Source of the DNA: Carnobacteriaceae bacterium zg-84
GTDB taxonomy: Bacteria > Bacillota > Bacilli > Lactobacillales > Aerococcaceae
Assembly: GCA_013874835.1 (NCBI GenBank)
Contig: CP059430.1
Coordinates: 824,864-888,863 of the forward strand
Length of the DNA stretch: 64,000 bases
Direction of reading: 5' to 3'
Part shown: positions 52,641 through 62,193 of the stretch, piece by piece
How positions within the stretch are numbered: the stretch's first letter is position 1
How the letters are laid out: every line of letters starts with the position of its first letter
Notes under the pieces: model-generated
The model's input: only the letters and a program-made list of their open reading frames with translations
Told to the model about the DNA's origin: nothing
Databases searched by the model: none
Position numbers and translations under genes: made by a program

Positions 52641-52769
52641 AAAGAACGATTATTTTCTCTAAAGAAAAATATATTTTATACCATAGAACCTTTAGTCAAT
52701 CAAGATACGCAAGTACTCGTTGACTTACTCTATCAATTTTACGAACGTTATAGAACTACAATATTTTAA
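52641..52769 (+). pseudogene. Possible gene relic
   Basis: A 42-codon open frame without a start codon reads ...NIFYTIEPLVNQDTQVLVDL LYQFYERYRTTIF and then stops. Codon choice and amphipathic pattern look protein-like, but there is no ribosome-binding site, and the flanks are interrupted in this frame. I do not recognise the family. It may be chance. Confidence 0.25.
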
Positions 52770-52793
52770 GACAAGATGTCGTTTTATATAATC

Positions 52794-52825
52794 AAAAACA
52801 ACCGACAGAGAAGTCGGTTGTTTTT
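52794..52825 (-). terminator. gnd terminator
   Basis: Perfect 13-bp stem AAAAACAACCGAC / GTCGGTTGTTTTT with an AGAGAA loop, immediately after the gnd stop. Works in both directions. Confidence 0.9.
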
Positions 52826-52828
52826 GGA

Positions 52829-54262
52829 TTATACTTCTAATTCATTATCTTTTAACCACTCATAGTGGAATGTGCCGTCTTTATCAACACGTTTATATGT
52901 ATGTGCACCGAAGTAGTCACGTTGTGCTTGAATTAAATTAGCAGGTAATACTGGTGTACGATATGCATCAAAATATGTAATCGCTGCTGAGAATGTTGGT
53001 ACTGGTATACCGTTTCTAACAGCTAAAGAAACAACATCACGAACAGATTGATGATATTCTTTTGTAATGTTTAAGAAATAATCATCTAATAATAAGTTCG
53101 TTAAATCAGGATTTTTTGTGTAGGCATCTGTAATTTTTTGTAAAAATTGTGCACGAATGATACAACCTGCTCTAAAGATTTTGGCAATATCACCATATTG
53201 TAAGCTCCAGCCAAACTCATCACTGGCAATACGCATTTGGGCAAATCCTTGTGCATAGCTCATAATTTTACTAAAGTATAAGGCACGGCGAATGCTTTCA
53301 ATCCATTTTTCTTTATCTTCTTTAGAAATACTTTCTTTTTCAACAGTCGGTAAAAGAGTTGATGCTGTTTCACGTTCTTCTTTAAATGTTGAAATATATC
53401 TAGCAAAAACAGATTCTGTGATTAAGGATAATGGCACACCTAAATCTAATGCATTTTGTGATGTCCATTTACCTGTTCCTTTATTACCGGCACTATCTAC
53501 AATCACATCAACCATTGGTTTTCCTGTTTGAGCATCGTATTTTGTTAAAATATCGGCTGTAATTTCCATTAAATAACTATCTAACTCGCCTTGATTCCAT
53601 TCTTTAAAAATAGAGGCAATCTCTTCGATAGATAAACCTAATAAATGACGTAATAAATCATAGGATTCAGCAATTAACTGCATATCGCCATATTCGATAC
53701 CATTATGAACCATTTTCACATAATGACCTGCTCCATTTTCGCCAATATATGTGACACAAGGCTCTCCGTCTTTGGCTTTTGCTGCAATTTCTCGTAAAAT
53801 AGGTGCTACTAAATCATATGCTTCTTTTTGTCCTCCTGGCATAATCGCAGGTCCTTTCAAAGCACCTTCTTCTCCTCCAGAAACACCTGTTCCGATAAAG
53901 TTAATACCAGAGCTTGCCAATTCTTCATTGCGACGCATTGTATCTTTAAAGAATGTATTTCCTCCGTCAATTAAAATATCGCCTTTATCTAAATGTGGTA
54001 ATAATGATTGAATGGTTAAATCTGTTGGTTTTCCTGCTTGTACCATTAACAAAATACGTCTTGGCTTTTCCAATGAATCAACAAATTCTTCAATCGAATA
54101 AGTTGGTACTAATTTTTTATCTGGATGTTCAGCAATAACAGCGTCTGTTTTGGACGTTGTACGGTTAAAAATAGATACCGTATATCCTCTACTTTCAATG
54201 TTTAATGCTAAATTTTTTCCCATGACGGCCATGCCGACAACACCGATTTGTTGCTTAGTCAA
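52829..54262 (-). CDS. gnd: 6-phosphogluconate dehydrogenase (decarboxylating)
   Basis: Oxidative pentose phosphate pathway enzyme of 477 residues that makes ribulose-5-phosphate, CO2 and NADPH. The N-terminal NADP motif is [13 protein letters not shown] (about 7-19). Substrate residues lie in [21 protein letters not shown] (about 126-146), and the catalytic Lys in [19 protein letters not shown] (about 176-194). Initiation is at TTG (54260-54262) with agagga upstream; the residues [10 protein letters not shown] confirm this start. It has its own promoter and terminator. Confidence 0.97.
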   Translation of the reverse strand: MTKQQIGVVGMAVMGKNLALNIESRGYTVSIFNRTTSKTDAVIAEHPDKKLVPTYSIEEFVDSLEKPRRILLMVQAGKPTDLTIQSLLPHLDKGDILIDGGNTFFKDTMRRNEELASSGINFIGTGVSGGEEGALKGPAIMPGGQKEAYDLVAPILREIAAKAKDGEPCVTYIGENGAGHYVKMVHNGIEYGDMQLIAESYDLLRHLLGLSIEEIASIFKEWNQGELDSYLMEITADILTKYDAQTGKPMVDVIVDSAGNKGTGKWTSQNALDLGVPLSLITESVFARYISTFKEERETASTLLPTVEKESISKEDKEKWIESIRRALYFSKIMSYAQGFAQMRIASDEFGWSLQYGDIAKIFRAGCIIRAQFLQKITDAYTKNPDLTNLLLDDYFLNITKEYHQSVRDVVSLAVRNGIPVPTFSAAITYFDAYRTPVLPANLIQAQRDYFGAHTYKRVDKDGTFHYEWLKDNELEV

Positions 54263-54297
54263 AATTCATTCCTCTTTTCATGAAAATATATAGACAA

Positions 54298-54326
54298 ATA
54301 GTAACAAATCTTGATGTGTCATTCAA
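54298..54326 (-). promoter_or_regulatory. gnd promoter
   Basis: On the minus strand: -35 TTGAAT (plus 54321-54326), 17-bp spacer, -10 TACTAT (plus 54298-54303), about 35 bp before the TTG start. Confidence 0.6.
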
Positions 54327-54344
54327 GTAAATCGCTTATAAAGA

Positions 54345-54373
54345 TTGCAATAAAATGAAAAAAACACTATACT
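54345..54373 (+). promoter_or_regulatory. yaaA promoter
   Basis: -35 TTGCAA (54345-54350), 17-bp spacer, -10 TATACT (54368-54373), 29 bp before the ATG. Divergent from the gnd promoter. Confidence 0.65.
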
Positions 54374-54402
54374 TTTTATACTAAGATGTTAAAGGAGTTT
54401 TT

Positions 54403-55116
54403 ATGAAAATACTTATTCCAACGGCTAAAGAATTATTACCTACTTTACCAAGTACACAAAGACCTCCACTTTCTAATCAAACACAAGACATTTTATCTGT
54501 CTTACAAGAAAAAACAGTGGAAGAACTGGCAACATTTTTTCACATATCCTATGATCGTGCCGTTGTTGAGCATAATCGAATTCAATCATTTCATACAGCA
54601 CCTTGTTATCGTGCTATTACCTTATTTAACGGATTGATGTATCGCCAAATCAATCGTCAGAACTTATCAGAAAAAGAAATAGCGTATCTTGATAAACATG
54701 TGTATATAACATCCGCTTTATATGGTATCATTCCTGCTACAGCACCTATTGTTGAGCATCGTTTTGATTTTGCACACGCCTTACAAGTCAATGGTAAAAC
54801 GCTAAAACAACTATGGAAAGAACATTTTGACGGATTTGCATCATCACATCAACCTATTTTATCGCTATTATCCAGTGAATTTGAACAGATTTTTTCTAAA
54901 GAGATATCACAACAATTTTATACATGCTCTTTTTTAAATCATAAACATAAAACACATTCTACAACATCTAAAAAAGGACGTGGAGGCTTAGTCAATACCT
55001 TGATAACTAAGCATATTACGGATATTCAAGATATAAAATTATTACAGTTTAATGGTTTTTCTTACTGCGCTGAAAAATCAAGCGACACACATTTTTGCTT
55101 TGTTTCTCAGCCATAA
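54403..55116 (+). CDS. yaaA: Peroxide stress protein YaaA (UPF0246)
   Basis: Cytoplasmic protein of 237 residues. YaaA of E. coli limits intracellular free iron during peroxide stress and has a DNA-binding helix-hairpin-helix-like fold. Family blocks visible are MKILIPTAKEL at the start, AITLFNGLMYRQI near 69, YITSALYGIIPATAPIVEHRFDF near 103, and KKGRGGLVNTLITKHI near 188. It has its own promoter and is preceded by aaaggag. Confidence 0.9.
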   Translation: MKILIPTAKELLPTLPSTQRPPLSNQTQDILSVLQEKTVEELATFFHISYDRAVVEHNRIQSFHTAPCYRAITLFNGLMYRQINRQNLSEKEIAYLDKHVYITSALYGIIPATAPIVEHRFDFAHALQVNGKTLKQLWKEHFDGFASSHQPILSLLSSEFEQIFSKEISQQFYTCSFLNHKHKTHSTTSKKGRGGLVNTLITKHITDIQDIKLLQFNGFSYCAEKSSDTHFCFVSQP

Positions 55117-55176
55117 AAATACATTACTTACATATTAATCATGTTAAAATGCTTTTTTATCTAAGAAAATCTACTC

Positions 55177-55225
55177 AAAAAGACTTGACATCAACTCATT
55201 AAAAATGTTGATGTCAAGTCTTTTT
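55177..55225. terminator. Bidirectional terminator between yaaA and queA
   Basis: Perfect 19-bp stem AAAAAGACTTGACATCAAC / GTTGATGTCAAGTCTTTTT with an 11-base loop. Confidence 0.92.
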
Positions 55226-55226
55226 A

Positions 55227-56267
55227 TTATACAAATTTTTCAACAATCATTGCATCGCCAAAACTAAAGAAACGATATTTTTTAGAAATGGCATGTTGAT
55301 AAGCATTTAACACATTTTCTCGTCCTGCAAATGCTGATACAAGCATAACTAAAGTAGATTTTGGTAAATGAAAATTCGTAATAAAACCGTCGACAATTTT
55401 AAACGTATACCCAGGGGAAATAAATATATCTGTCCACCCACTTGATGCTATCATCGTACCTTGGTTCGCTGTGGCAATAGTTTCTAGTGTACGAATAGAC
55501 GTTGTTCCAACAGCTATGACACGATTTCCTCTTTTTTTCGCTGCATTGATTTTATTAGCTGTTTCTTGATTTAACTGATAAAATTCTGAATGCATTTTAT
55601 GCTCACTTAAATTTTCAACAGAAACCGGTCTAAATGTGCCTAATCCGACATGCAATGTCAAATAAGCAATGTCTACACCCTTTGCTTCAATTTGTTCTAA
55701 TAATTCTGGTGTGAAATGCAAACCTGCTGTTGGGGCAGCCGCAGAACCAACTTCTTTTGCATAAACGGTTTGATAGCGTTCTTTATCATCCAAATGCTCT
55801 TTAATATATGGTGGTAAAGGCATTTCCCCTAAAGAATCTAAGACTTCTAAAAAGACACCTTGATACATAAATTCAACAATGCGTCCTCCGTGCTCTTGTT
55901 CTTCGATAACTTTTGCTTTTAAGCGTCCATCTCCAAATGAAATAACTGTTCCTACTTTAACACGCTTAGCAGGTTTCACAAGAGCTTCCCATTTATCTCC
56001 CTCTATATTCGTCAATAATAACAATTCAACATGAGCACCCGTATCTTCTTTTTCTCCATGCAATCTTGCGGGTAAAACACGTGTATCATTTAAAACTAAT
56101 ACATCTCCCTCATGCAGATGATTGACAACATTGATAAATGTTTCATCTTGATACGCACCACTTGTGGCATTTAAGGCAAGTAATCTTGATTTACTCCGTT
56201 CTTTTAAAGGTGTCTGTGCAATCAGCTCCTCCGGCAAATCAAAATCAAAGTCTTTTGTCGTTAACAT
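55227..56267 (-). CDS. queA: S-adenosylmethionine:tRNA ribosyltransferase-isomerase
   Basis: Enzyme of 346 residues that adds the epoxycyclopentane ring precursor to 7-aminomethyl-deazaguanine in tRNA during queuosine synthesis. Conserved blocks are [24 protein letters not shown] at the start, [14 protein letters not shown] near 55, [11 protein letters not shown] near 174, [10 protein letters not shown] near 205 and [22 protein letters not shown] near 295. It starts 9 bp after ruvB, the usual ruvB-queA pair of Firmicutes. Confidence 0.97.
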   Translation of the reverse strand: MLTTKDFDFDLPEELIAQTPLKERSKSRLLALNATSGAYQDETFINVVNHLHEGDVLVLNDTRVLPARLHGEKEDTGAHVELLLLTNIEGDKWEALVKPAKRVKVGTVISFGDGRLKAKVIEEQEHGGRIVEFMYQGVFLEVLDSLGEMPLPPYIKEHLDDKERYQTVYAKEVGSAAAPTAGLHFTPELLEQIEAKGVDIAYLTLHVGLGTFRPVSVENLSEHKMHSEFYQLNQETANKINAAKKRGNRVIAVGTTSIRTLETIATANQGTMIASSGWTDIFISPGYTFKIVDGFITNFHLPKSTLVMLVSAFAGRENVLNAYQHAISKKYRFFSFGDAMIVEKFV

Positions 56268-56276
56268 TTTACTCTC

Positions 56277-57293
56277 CTATTCATCTTTTTTATATGCAAT
56301 ACCTAAATGCTTATAGGCATATTCAGTCACAACCCTACCTCTTGGGGTTCTTTGTAAAAAGCCCATTTGAAGTAAGTACGGTTCATACATATCTTCTATT
56401 GTATCGGTATCTTCACTAATGTTTGCGGCGATTGTACTTAGTCCGACTGGGCCACCATTGTAAAGTTGTATCATCGTTTCTAATAAATTTCTATCCACAT
56501 GATCTAAACCTTTTTCATCAACACGTAATAAGGATAATGCTTTATCCGATAATTCCTTTGTTATCACACCTTGTCCAAAAACTTGTGTGTAATCTCGAAC
56601 ACGTTTTAATAAACGATTGGCAATACGCGGTGTCCCACGTGAACGTAACCCAATTTCATACGCTCCTGCCTCATCAATCTCCATATCAAAAATAGATGCC
56701 GAACGTTTGACAATTTCAGAAAGAGCTTCTACATCATAATATTCCATGTGAGAAACGATACCAAATCTATCTCTTAATGGTGCTGATAAAGAACCTGCTT
56801 TTGTTGTTGCACCAACGAGTGTGAACGGTGGCAATGGAAAATGAATGGGCTGTGCCGTAGCTCCTTGACCAGAAATAATATCAATATAAAAATCTTCCAT
56901 AGCAGAATATAACATTTCTTCCACTTGTCGTGGCAAACGATGAATTTCATCAATAAACAAAATATCACCCGGATTTAAATCACTTAATAAAGCAACTAAA
57001 TCACCCGGTCTTTCGATTGCCGGACCACTCGTTGTACGAATGCCTACACCGATTTCATTCGCAATGACCATTGCCATTGTTGTTTTTCCTAATCCTGGAG
57101 GACCATATAATAAAACGTGGTCTAATGCTTCTTGACGTTCTTTTGCAGCTTTTATATAAATTGCTAGCTCATGCTTTACACGGTCTTGCCCAATATACTG
57201 TGCTAATGTTTTTGGACGTAAAGACATCTCTGCTTGTTCTTCTTGTTCTGTTCTAACATGACTAGACATAAAACGTTCTTCATCAAATGACAT
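56277..57293 (-). CDS. ruvB: Holliday junction branch migration helicase RuvB
   Basis: AAA+ motor of 338 residues that drives branch migration with RuvA. Walker [10 protein letters not shown] is at about residues 64-72, Walker B FIDEIHRL near 114-121, sensor [18 protein letters not shown] near 160, and a C-terminal winged-helix domain ([30 protein letters not shown]) follows. The ATG is preceded by ggag. ruvA is not adjacent in this window; upstream lies a 350-bp intergenic region. Confidence 0.97.
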   Translation of the reverse strand: MSFDEERFMSSHVRTEQEEQAEMSLRPKTLAQYIGQDRVKHELAIYIKAAKERQEALDHVLLYGPPGLGKTTMAMVIANEIGVGIRTTSGPAIERPGDLVALLSDLNPGDILFIDEIHRLPRQVEEMLYSAMEDFYIDIISGQGATAQPIHFPLPPFTLVGATTKAGSLSAPLRDRFGIVSHMEYYDVEALSEIVKRSASIFDMEIDEAGAYEIGLRSRGTPRIANRLLKRVRDYTQVFGQGVITKELSDKALSLLRVDEKGLDHVDRNLLETMIQLYNGGPVGLSTIAANISEDTDTIEDMYEPYLLQMGFLQRTPRGRVVTEYAYKHLGIAYKKDE

Positions 57294-57652
57294 AGCAATC
57301 TCCTTTTCATTTTTACTCTACACTAAAGTATCATTTTTTGGACTTGTAGTAAAGTATTGTTGTCTAAAATAATATAGATAACAAATCTATATGCTGACTT
57401 TTTTGCAATTCATGATTTAACGAGTATTTCTTTGAATTTATCTTTTTTCATCGTCATTATCAAATGATAAACCGTAAATCAGTAAACTATTGATATTATT
57501 CTATTTTAAATACATTTTTTCCTTGATACACACTATTGAAACAAATGTTTCATTATAAAACACAATTTTTTTAATGAATTGTTGTTTTTGACTTTAAAAA
57601 AAAACATATTCATTGTAAAATAGAAAGGTACGATACTGAAAGGATGAACGAT
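57294..57652. other. Intergenic region between ruvB and gpsB
   Basis: No gene seen in this 359-bp AT-rich stretch, which holds the divergent promoters of ruvB and gpsB. A perfect palindrome TGAAACAAATGTTTCA lies at 57537-57552. A TTGACT at about 57588 and a TAAAAT before gpsB are possible boxes, but their spacing (22 bp) is poor. Confidence 0.4.
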
Positions 57653-57973
57653 ATGGCAAAAAGAAACTTAACCCCACAAGATATTTATGATCAAGCATTT
57701 AAAACAAGCATGAGAGGATACAACACTGTTGAAGTAGATGAATTTTTAGATTTAATCATGCAAGATTACGACATGTTTGAAACAGAACTAGCAAAATTAA
57801 AACAAGAAAATATTCGCTTAATCAACAAAATTGGCGAATTATCAGAAAAAAATGGTGGTTCTGATGCAAAACCTCAAACATCAAGTGCCGGCACAACAAA
57901 CTACGATATTTTAAGACGTATATCAAACTTAGAAAAACACGTTTTTGGTTCAAAATTGGACAATGTTCAATAA
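57653..57973 (+). CDS. gpsB: Cell division protein GpsB
   Basis: Coiled-coil protein of 106 residues that coordinates septal and peripheral peptidoglycan synthesis. The N-terminal DivIVA-like lipid-binding domain is recognisable (LTPQDIYDQAFKTSMRGYNTVEVDEFLDLIMQDY cut by a short turn, about 5-38), followed by a coiled coil to about residue 66, a variable linker, and the C-terminal trimerisation helices (YDILRRISNLEKHVFG). The ATG at 57653 is chosen because aaagg precedes it by nine bases; the ATG three codons earlier abuts the site. rnpB follows directly. Confidence 0.95.
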   Translation: MAKRNLTPQDIYDQAFKTSMRGYNTVEVDEFLDLIMQDYDMFETELAKLKQENIRLINKIGELSEKNGGSDAKPQTSSAGTTNYDILRRISNLEKHVFGSKLDNVQ

Positions 57974-57978
57974 GATGT

Positions 57979-58364
57979 CTTTGTAGACTTCGGATTATTG
58001 CGGTTTAGTATCTAAGCTGAGGAAAGTCCATGCTCGCACAAGCTGAAATGCTTGTAGTGTTCGTGCTTAGCGAAACAATAAGCTAAGGCAACTATTAGTT
58101 GACGGCAGAAAAAATGGCTAAGGCTTAGGCTATGTCAAAGTATTCTTGAAAGTGCCACAGTGACGAAGCAATACTGGAAACAGATTGGTGGAACGCGGTA
58201 AACCCCTCGAGCGAGCAACCCAAACGTATGGTAGGGGCACTCTTTATAGGAATAACAACGAAAAAAGAGGTGTATCAATGATACACAGACAGATAATAAT
58301 CGCTATTTACTCTGCTCCTGACAGATAAATAGTACAGAACATGGCTTATAGAAGTTTACAATTC
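57979..58364 (+). ncRNA. rnpB: RNase P RNA (bacterial type B)
   Basis: Catalytic RNA of RNase P. The 5' arm TTGTAGACTTC (57981-57991) pairs with GAAGTTTACAA near the 3' end (58351-58361), forming helix P1. The conserved P4 strands are visible as AGGAAAGTCCATGCTC (about 58020-58035) and ACAGAACATGGCTTA (about 58334-58348), along with GAGCGAGCAACCCAAA in the specificity half. The ends are approximate. It lies between gpsB and rlmL, the usual Firmicute location. Confidence 0.95.
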
Positions 58365-58384
58365 AGGTTATATAAACATTACGC

Positions 58385-58415
58385 ACAGTGCTAAATCTTT
58401 TTAGCACTGTATTAT
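58385..58415 (+). terminator. Terminator-like hairpin after rnpB
   Basis: Perfect 11-bp stem ACAGTGCTAAA / TTTAGCACTGT with a four-base loop and a short AT-rich tail, 23 bp before the rlmL ATG. Confidence 0.75.
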
Positions 58416-58432
58416 TATGGAGATAATATGTC

Positions 58433-59578
58433 ATGAAAACATTCAAATTGATGGCGACGTGTGCGGCTGGTATTGAAGCACTCGTTGGTAAAGAATTAAA
58501 AGATATGGGATACACTTGCCAAGTTGAAAATGGTAAAGTGCTATTTGAAGGAACAGCTTATGATATTGCCAAAACAAATCTATGGCTACGTACGGCTGAC
58601 CGTATTAAAATTATTTTTGGAACATTTAAAGCACGTACATTTGATGAATTATTTGAAAAAACAAAAGCACTTCCTTGGGAAGATATGTTACCTTTAGACG
58701 CTAATTTTCCTGTTTCTGGAAAATCTGTTAAATCAACACTTCATCATGTACCTAGCTGTCAATCTATTACAAAAAAAGCGATTGTTACAAGACTTTCTAA
58801 CTACTATCATCGCAAAACAAAACTAGCCGAAACAGGTGCTGTCTACCCTATTGAAGTATCTGTTTTAAAAGATGTCGTCACATTAACATTAGACACAACC
58901 GGATCTAGTTTATTTAAACGTGGGTATCGTACTGAAAAAGGTGGTGCCCCTTTAAAAGAAAACATGGCAGCTGCACTAATCCAATTAACAACATGGTTCC
59001 CTGACAGACCTTTATACGACCCAACATGTGGATCAGGTACTATTCCGATTGAAGCAGCCCTAATAGGATTGAATATTGCTCCTGGATTAAATCGTCATTT
59101 TGCGTGTGAAACATGGGATATTTTTGATAATGATATTTTTGAACAAGTTCGACAAGATGCCAAAAATCAAATCAAAAAAGATGTCACACTTGATATTACA
59201 GGTACTGATATTGACGGCTCAATGATTGAGATTGCCAAACGAAATGCTGAAAAAGCAGGTGTGTCAGAGCATATTCAGTTTAAACAAATGCAATTATCAG
59301 ATTTCAAAACAAAAAAAGAGTTCGGTATTTTAATTTCAAATCCTCCTTATGGTGATAGATTGTTAGATGAAGATAAAGTACATCACTTGTATCAACAAAT
59401 GGGACAAACGTATGCACACATACCAACTTGGAGTAAGTATATTTTAACAAGTGATTTAGCTTTCGAAACTTACTATGGTCAACAAGCAACTAAAAAACGT
59501 AAATTATATAATGGAGCTATTCGTACAGACTATTTTCAATTTTGGGGTTTAAGACCAAAAAAAAATACGGAACAATAG
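58433..59578 (+). CDS. THUMP-domain rRNA guanine-N2 methyltransferase (RlmL/YpsC type)
   Basis: RNA methyltransferase of 381 residues. The N-terminal ferredoxin-like and THUMP domains (about 1-160) bind RNA. The Rossmann domain has motif I DPTCGSGTIPIEAAL (about 197-211) and the catalytic NPPYG near residue 302 (ILISNPPYGDRLLDE). It corresponds to Bacillus YpsC and to the N-terminal activity of E. coli RlmL on 23S rRNA; target inferred. Only a moderate ribosome-binding site (ggag, 10 bp) is visible. Confidence 0.92.
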   Translation: MKTFKLMATCAAGIEALVGKELKDMGYTCQVENGKVLFEGTAYDIAKTNLWLRTADRIKIIFGTFKARTFDELFEKTKALPWEDMLPLDANFPVSGKSVKSTLHHVPSCQSITKKAIVTRLSNYYHRKTKLAETGAVYPIEVSVLKDVVTLTLDTTGSSLFKRGYRTEKGGAPLKENMAAALIQLTTWFPDRPLYDPTCGSGTIPIEAALIGLNIAPGLNRHFACETWDIFDNDIFEQVRQDAKNQIKKDVTLDITGTDIDGSMIEIAKRNAEKAGVSEHIQFKQMQLSDFKTKKEFGILISNPPYGDRLLDEDKVHHLYQQMGQTYAHIPTWSKYILTSDLAFETYYGQQATKKRKLYNGAIRTDYFQFWGLRPKKNTEQ

Positions 59579-59581
59579 CTT

Positions 59582-59615
59582 AAAAGGCTTAAAATCCGAG
59601 GATTTTAAGCCTTTT
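59582..59615. terminator. Terminator between rlmL-like and ybjQ-like genes
   Basis: Perfect 15-bp stem AAAAGGCTTAAAATC / GATTTTAAGCCTTTT with a CGAG loop. The right arm contains the stop codon (59605-59607) and last codons of the minus-strand gene. Confidence 0.88.
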
Positions 59616-59892
59616 CGATTTTCACAGCCGTGCCACAGCACGACACAAACACTTTTCCACACGCTAATAATTGATAATGGACACGAATACCAATAATACC
59701 ATTCGCATCAAGATCACTAGCTTTCATACACATTTCCAAATACGCGGCTTCTCGAATATCTGATAATTCTGTTTCGTCCATTGCCACATCGACTAAGCCT
59801 TCAACAAATCCCATCATTTCTCCAAATACAACATCACAATACTTTTGAATGGTATATCCTACTACGTGTTCGGTTGTCGTCAGCAACATCAT
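59605..59892 (-). CDS. YbjQ-family (UPF0145) protein
   Basis: Protein of 95 residues, homologous in pattern to YbjQ (UPF0145, a heavy-metal-binding-like fold that forms pentamers). Family features are the start LLTTTEHVVGYTIQKYCDVVFGE and the central DANGIIGIRVHYQLL. Four cysteines are present, including CC near the end. The role is not established for the family. An aaggggg site precedes two adjacent ATG codons. It ends inside the terminator of the convergent methyltransferase gene and lies 20 bp after the nuclease gene, so both may form one unit. Confidence 0.82.
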   Translation of the reverse strand: MMLLTTTEHVVGYTIQKYCDVVFGEMMGFVEGLVDVAMDETELSDIREAAYLEMCMKASDLDANGIIGIRVHYQLLACGKVFVSCCGTAVKIEKA

Positions 59893-59912
59893 ATATACGC
59901 CCCCTTTTCTTT

Positions 59913-60443
59913 TTATTTTGTATCTAACACATATCCTCTTTCTGTTACATAACCCTCAATAGACCATATTCCTATTTTCTTTTTCTTAGCCGCTTCTTGC
60001 TTTGTTTTCAATAATGATAAATATTTTTCTTGTCCTTTATAAAAAGCAACTCGTGCTAAACCCTCTTCAACAAGAATTTCTTCTAATAATTTCCCGTCGA
60101 CAAAGACATACGCTAACGCTCTGTCGTACTTATCTTCTTTTTTGCCTGTTTCTTCATATTCCAAAGAAATAATTTTGGCTTTTTTTAACAATTCTTTTGT
60201 TCGTTCACTCGCCTCTTTCCCAAAAGGATAAATCGGTGTATCTGGCTTTACACTTTCAGGCGTATCGACTAATAATACACGCACTTTTGTTTCTTTTCCA
60301 TCAATATTGAAAATAACAGTATCTCCGTCTACCACTCGTTTTAAGGTTACTTGTTCTTGGTTTTGTATTGGTGTGCTTGTTTGTACTTGGCAACCAACAC
60401 AAAAAAATGCGAGCATGATAAACCATAATTGTTTTAATTTCAT
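59913..60443 (-). CDS. Thermonuclease-family lipoprotein
   Basis: Surface nuclease of 176 residues related to staphylococcal nuclease. A lipobox (FCVGC, Cys18) anchors it outside the membrane. The SNase domain covers about 32-165 with VVDGDTVIF, the catalytic arginine in VRVLLVDTPES, the catalytic glutamate region FGKEASE, and the second arginine in DRALAYVFV. Calcium-dependent cleavage of extracellular DNA or RNA is expected from the family. The promoter is TGTTCA (plus 60504-60509), 17 bp, TATAAT (plus 60481-60486). Confidence 0.9.
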   Translation of the reverse strand: MKLKQLWFIMLAFFCVGCQVQTSTPIQNQEQVTLKRVVDGDTVIFNIDGKETKVRVLLVDTPESVKPDTPIYPFGKEASERTKELLKKAKIISLEYEETGKKEDKYDRALAYVFVDGKLLEEILVEEGLARVAFYKGQEKYLSLLKTKQEAAKKKKIGIWSIEGYVTERGYVLDTK

Positions 60444-60480
60444 GATTATATTCTCCTTTGTTTACAATAAAGACACTCTT

Positions 60481-60509
60481 ATTATAAACTACTCTTCTTA
60501 TTTTGAACA
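60481..60509 (-). promoter_or_regulatory. Promoter of the lipoprotein nuclease gene
   Basis: Minus strand -35 TGTTCA (plus 60504-60509), 17 bp, -10 TATAAT (plus 60481-60486), 37 bp before the ATG. Confidence 0.55.
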
Positions 60510-60523
60510 TCATTATCAATGAC

Positions 60524-60552
60524 TTTATTCACTGTCTAAATTACGCTATAAT
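60524..60552 (+). promoter_or_regulatory. Promoter of the M32 carboxypeptidase gene
   Basis: -35-like TTTATT (60524-60529), 17 bp, consensus -10 TATAAT (60547-60552), 27 bp before the ATG. Confidence 0.5.
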
Positions 60553-60579
60553 AAACATAAAAAGAAAAGGAGATAACGT

Positions 60580-62079
60580 ATGCACCAAAAAGAAAAAGAA
60601 TTTCGTGATTATTTAAAGGAAATTGCCCTATTAAATGAAGTATTATCATTACTTGGCTGGGATACATCCACTGGTATGCCAAAAGAAGCAACATCATTTC
60701 GATCAGAGGTTAAAGGTTATATATCGGGTAAAGCCTTTGAAATGAGTATATCAGAAAAACTAGTGTCATTCTTAACTTATTTTGAAGAACATACAGATGA
60801 ATTATCTAAAGACGGTTTGTTACTCTTTGAAAAAGTCAAAGAAAATTATGAATTGAACAACAAGATTCCTGTTGAACAATATACAGAATATGCAAAACTC
60901 ATCACAAAAGCAGAAGATGCTTGGCATCAAGGACGTCTTGCCAAAGATTTTAAACGCTTTGAACCAGTATTAGAACAATGTATCTCTATGATTCGTTCAT
61001 TTATTCCACTATGGCAAAAAGATGAAAAAACACCTTATGACGTTTTATTAAATAAACACGAGCCAGGTATGACAACTGAAAAATTAGACATTTTATTTTC
61101 AGAATTAAGAAATGGTTTAATTGATATTCGTAAAACATTAGAAGAAAAAGGAACACCACCTAGAACAGACTTTTTAACACGTCATGTACCAAAATACCAA
61201 CAAGATAAATTTGTTCGAGAAATTGCTCGTAAAATTGGATATGATTTCAACAAAGGACGTTTAGATGATACAACGCACCCATTTATGCAAGAATTAAACA
61301 GAAATGATGTTCGCATCACAACACGTTGGAACGAACATGATTTTAAAATGGCTGTATTTGGTGTTATCCACGAAGCTGGACATGGCATTTATGAACAAAA
61401 TATTGATGCTAAATTCGACTATACACCACTAACTAATGGAACGAGTACAGGAATACACGAATCACAATCTCTCTTTTATGAAATGATGATTGGTAGCGAC
61501 AAAGATTTTTGGAGAGAAAACTATTCTCTATTCCAAAGCATTACAGAGGGAACTTTTGATGATATTGACTTTGATACTTTCTATAAAGGACTACATCATT
61601 CACAATCTTCCTTTATTCGCATTGAAGCCGATACATTAACTTATCCTCTACACATTATTATTCGCTATGAAATTGAAAAAATGTTGTTTAATGACAATCT
61701 TCCTGTGAGTGAATTGCCACGTGTATGGAATGAAAAATACGAAGAGTATCTAGGTATTATACCAAAAGATGATTTAGAAGGTGTCTTACAGGACGTTCAT
61801 TGGAGCGGTGGACTATTCGGTTACTTCCCGTCCTATGCTTTAGGATACATGTACGCTGCACAATTACGTCATGCAATGGAAAAAGATTTATGTATGAAAG
61901 ACGTCTTTAAACAAGATGTTTATTTACCAATTCGAGAATGGTTAACGCATCACATTCATCAATACGGTTCATCTAAAAAACCAAATGAATTGATTTTAAA
62001 TGCAACTGGTGAACCACTATCATCAAAATATTTATTGGATAGACAACGTGAGATTTATTTTGATGTATATGATATTTAA
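60580..62079 (+). CDS. M32-family metallocarboxypeptidase (Taq type)
   Basis: Zinc carboxypeptidase of 499 residues that removes C-terminal residues from peptides in the cytoplasm. The zinc motif HEAGH with its catalytic glutamate is in VIHEAGHGIYEQ (about residues 264-275), and the M32-specific ESQSLFYEMMIG block supplies the third ligand near 295. The start LNEVLSLLGWDTSTGMPKEA is typical of the family. A good ribosome-binding site (aaaaggag) precedes the ATG. It is monocistronic. Confidence 0.95.
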   Translation: MHQKEKEFRDYLKEIALLNEVLSLLGWDTSTGMPKEATSFRSEVKGYISGKAFEMSISEKLVSFLTYFEEHTDELSKDGLLLFEKVKENYELNNKIPVEQYTEYAKLITKAEDAWHQGRLAKDFKRFEPVLEQCISMIRSFIPLWQKDEKTPYDVLLNKHEPGMTTEKLDILFSELRNGLIDIRKTLEEKGTPPRTDFLTRHVPKYQQDKFVREIARKIGYDFNKGRLDDTTHPFMQELNRNDVRITTRWNEHDFKMAVFGVIHEAGHGIYEQNIDAKFDYTPLTNGTSTGIHESQSLFYEMMIGSDKDFWRENYSLFQSITEGTFDDIDFDTFYKGLHHSQSSFIRIEADTLTYPLHIIIRYEIEKMLFNDNLPVSELPRVWNEKYEEYLGIIPKDDLEGVLQDVHWSGGLFGYFPSYALGYMYAAQLRHAMEKDLCMKDVFKQDVYLPIREWLTHHIHQYGSSKKPNELILNATGEPLSSKYLLDRQREIYFDVYDI

Positions 62080-62146
62080 ATAAGATTTTATATTAGAAAT
62101 CCAGTTAACCGTATTTATATCGGTATTTCTTATTTTATCAATTTAT

Positions 62147-62187
62147 TAACCCCCCGCTAAGCACATAAGGTGCTTAACGGGGGGTTA
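62147..62187. terminator. Strong bidirectional terminator after the M32 gene
   Basis: Stem TAACCCCCCG-c-TAAGCAC / GTGCTTA-a-CGGGGGGTTA with a five-base loop. The run of six G-C pairs makes it the strongest hairpin in the window. It serves the convergent trxA gene as well. Confidence 0.88.
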
Positions 62188-62193
62188 TATATC

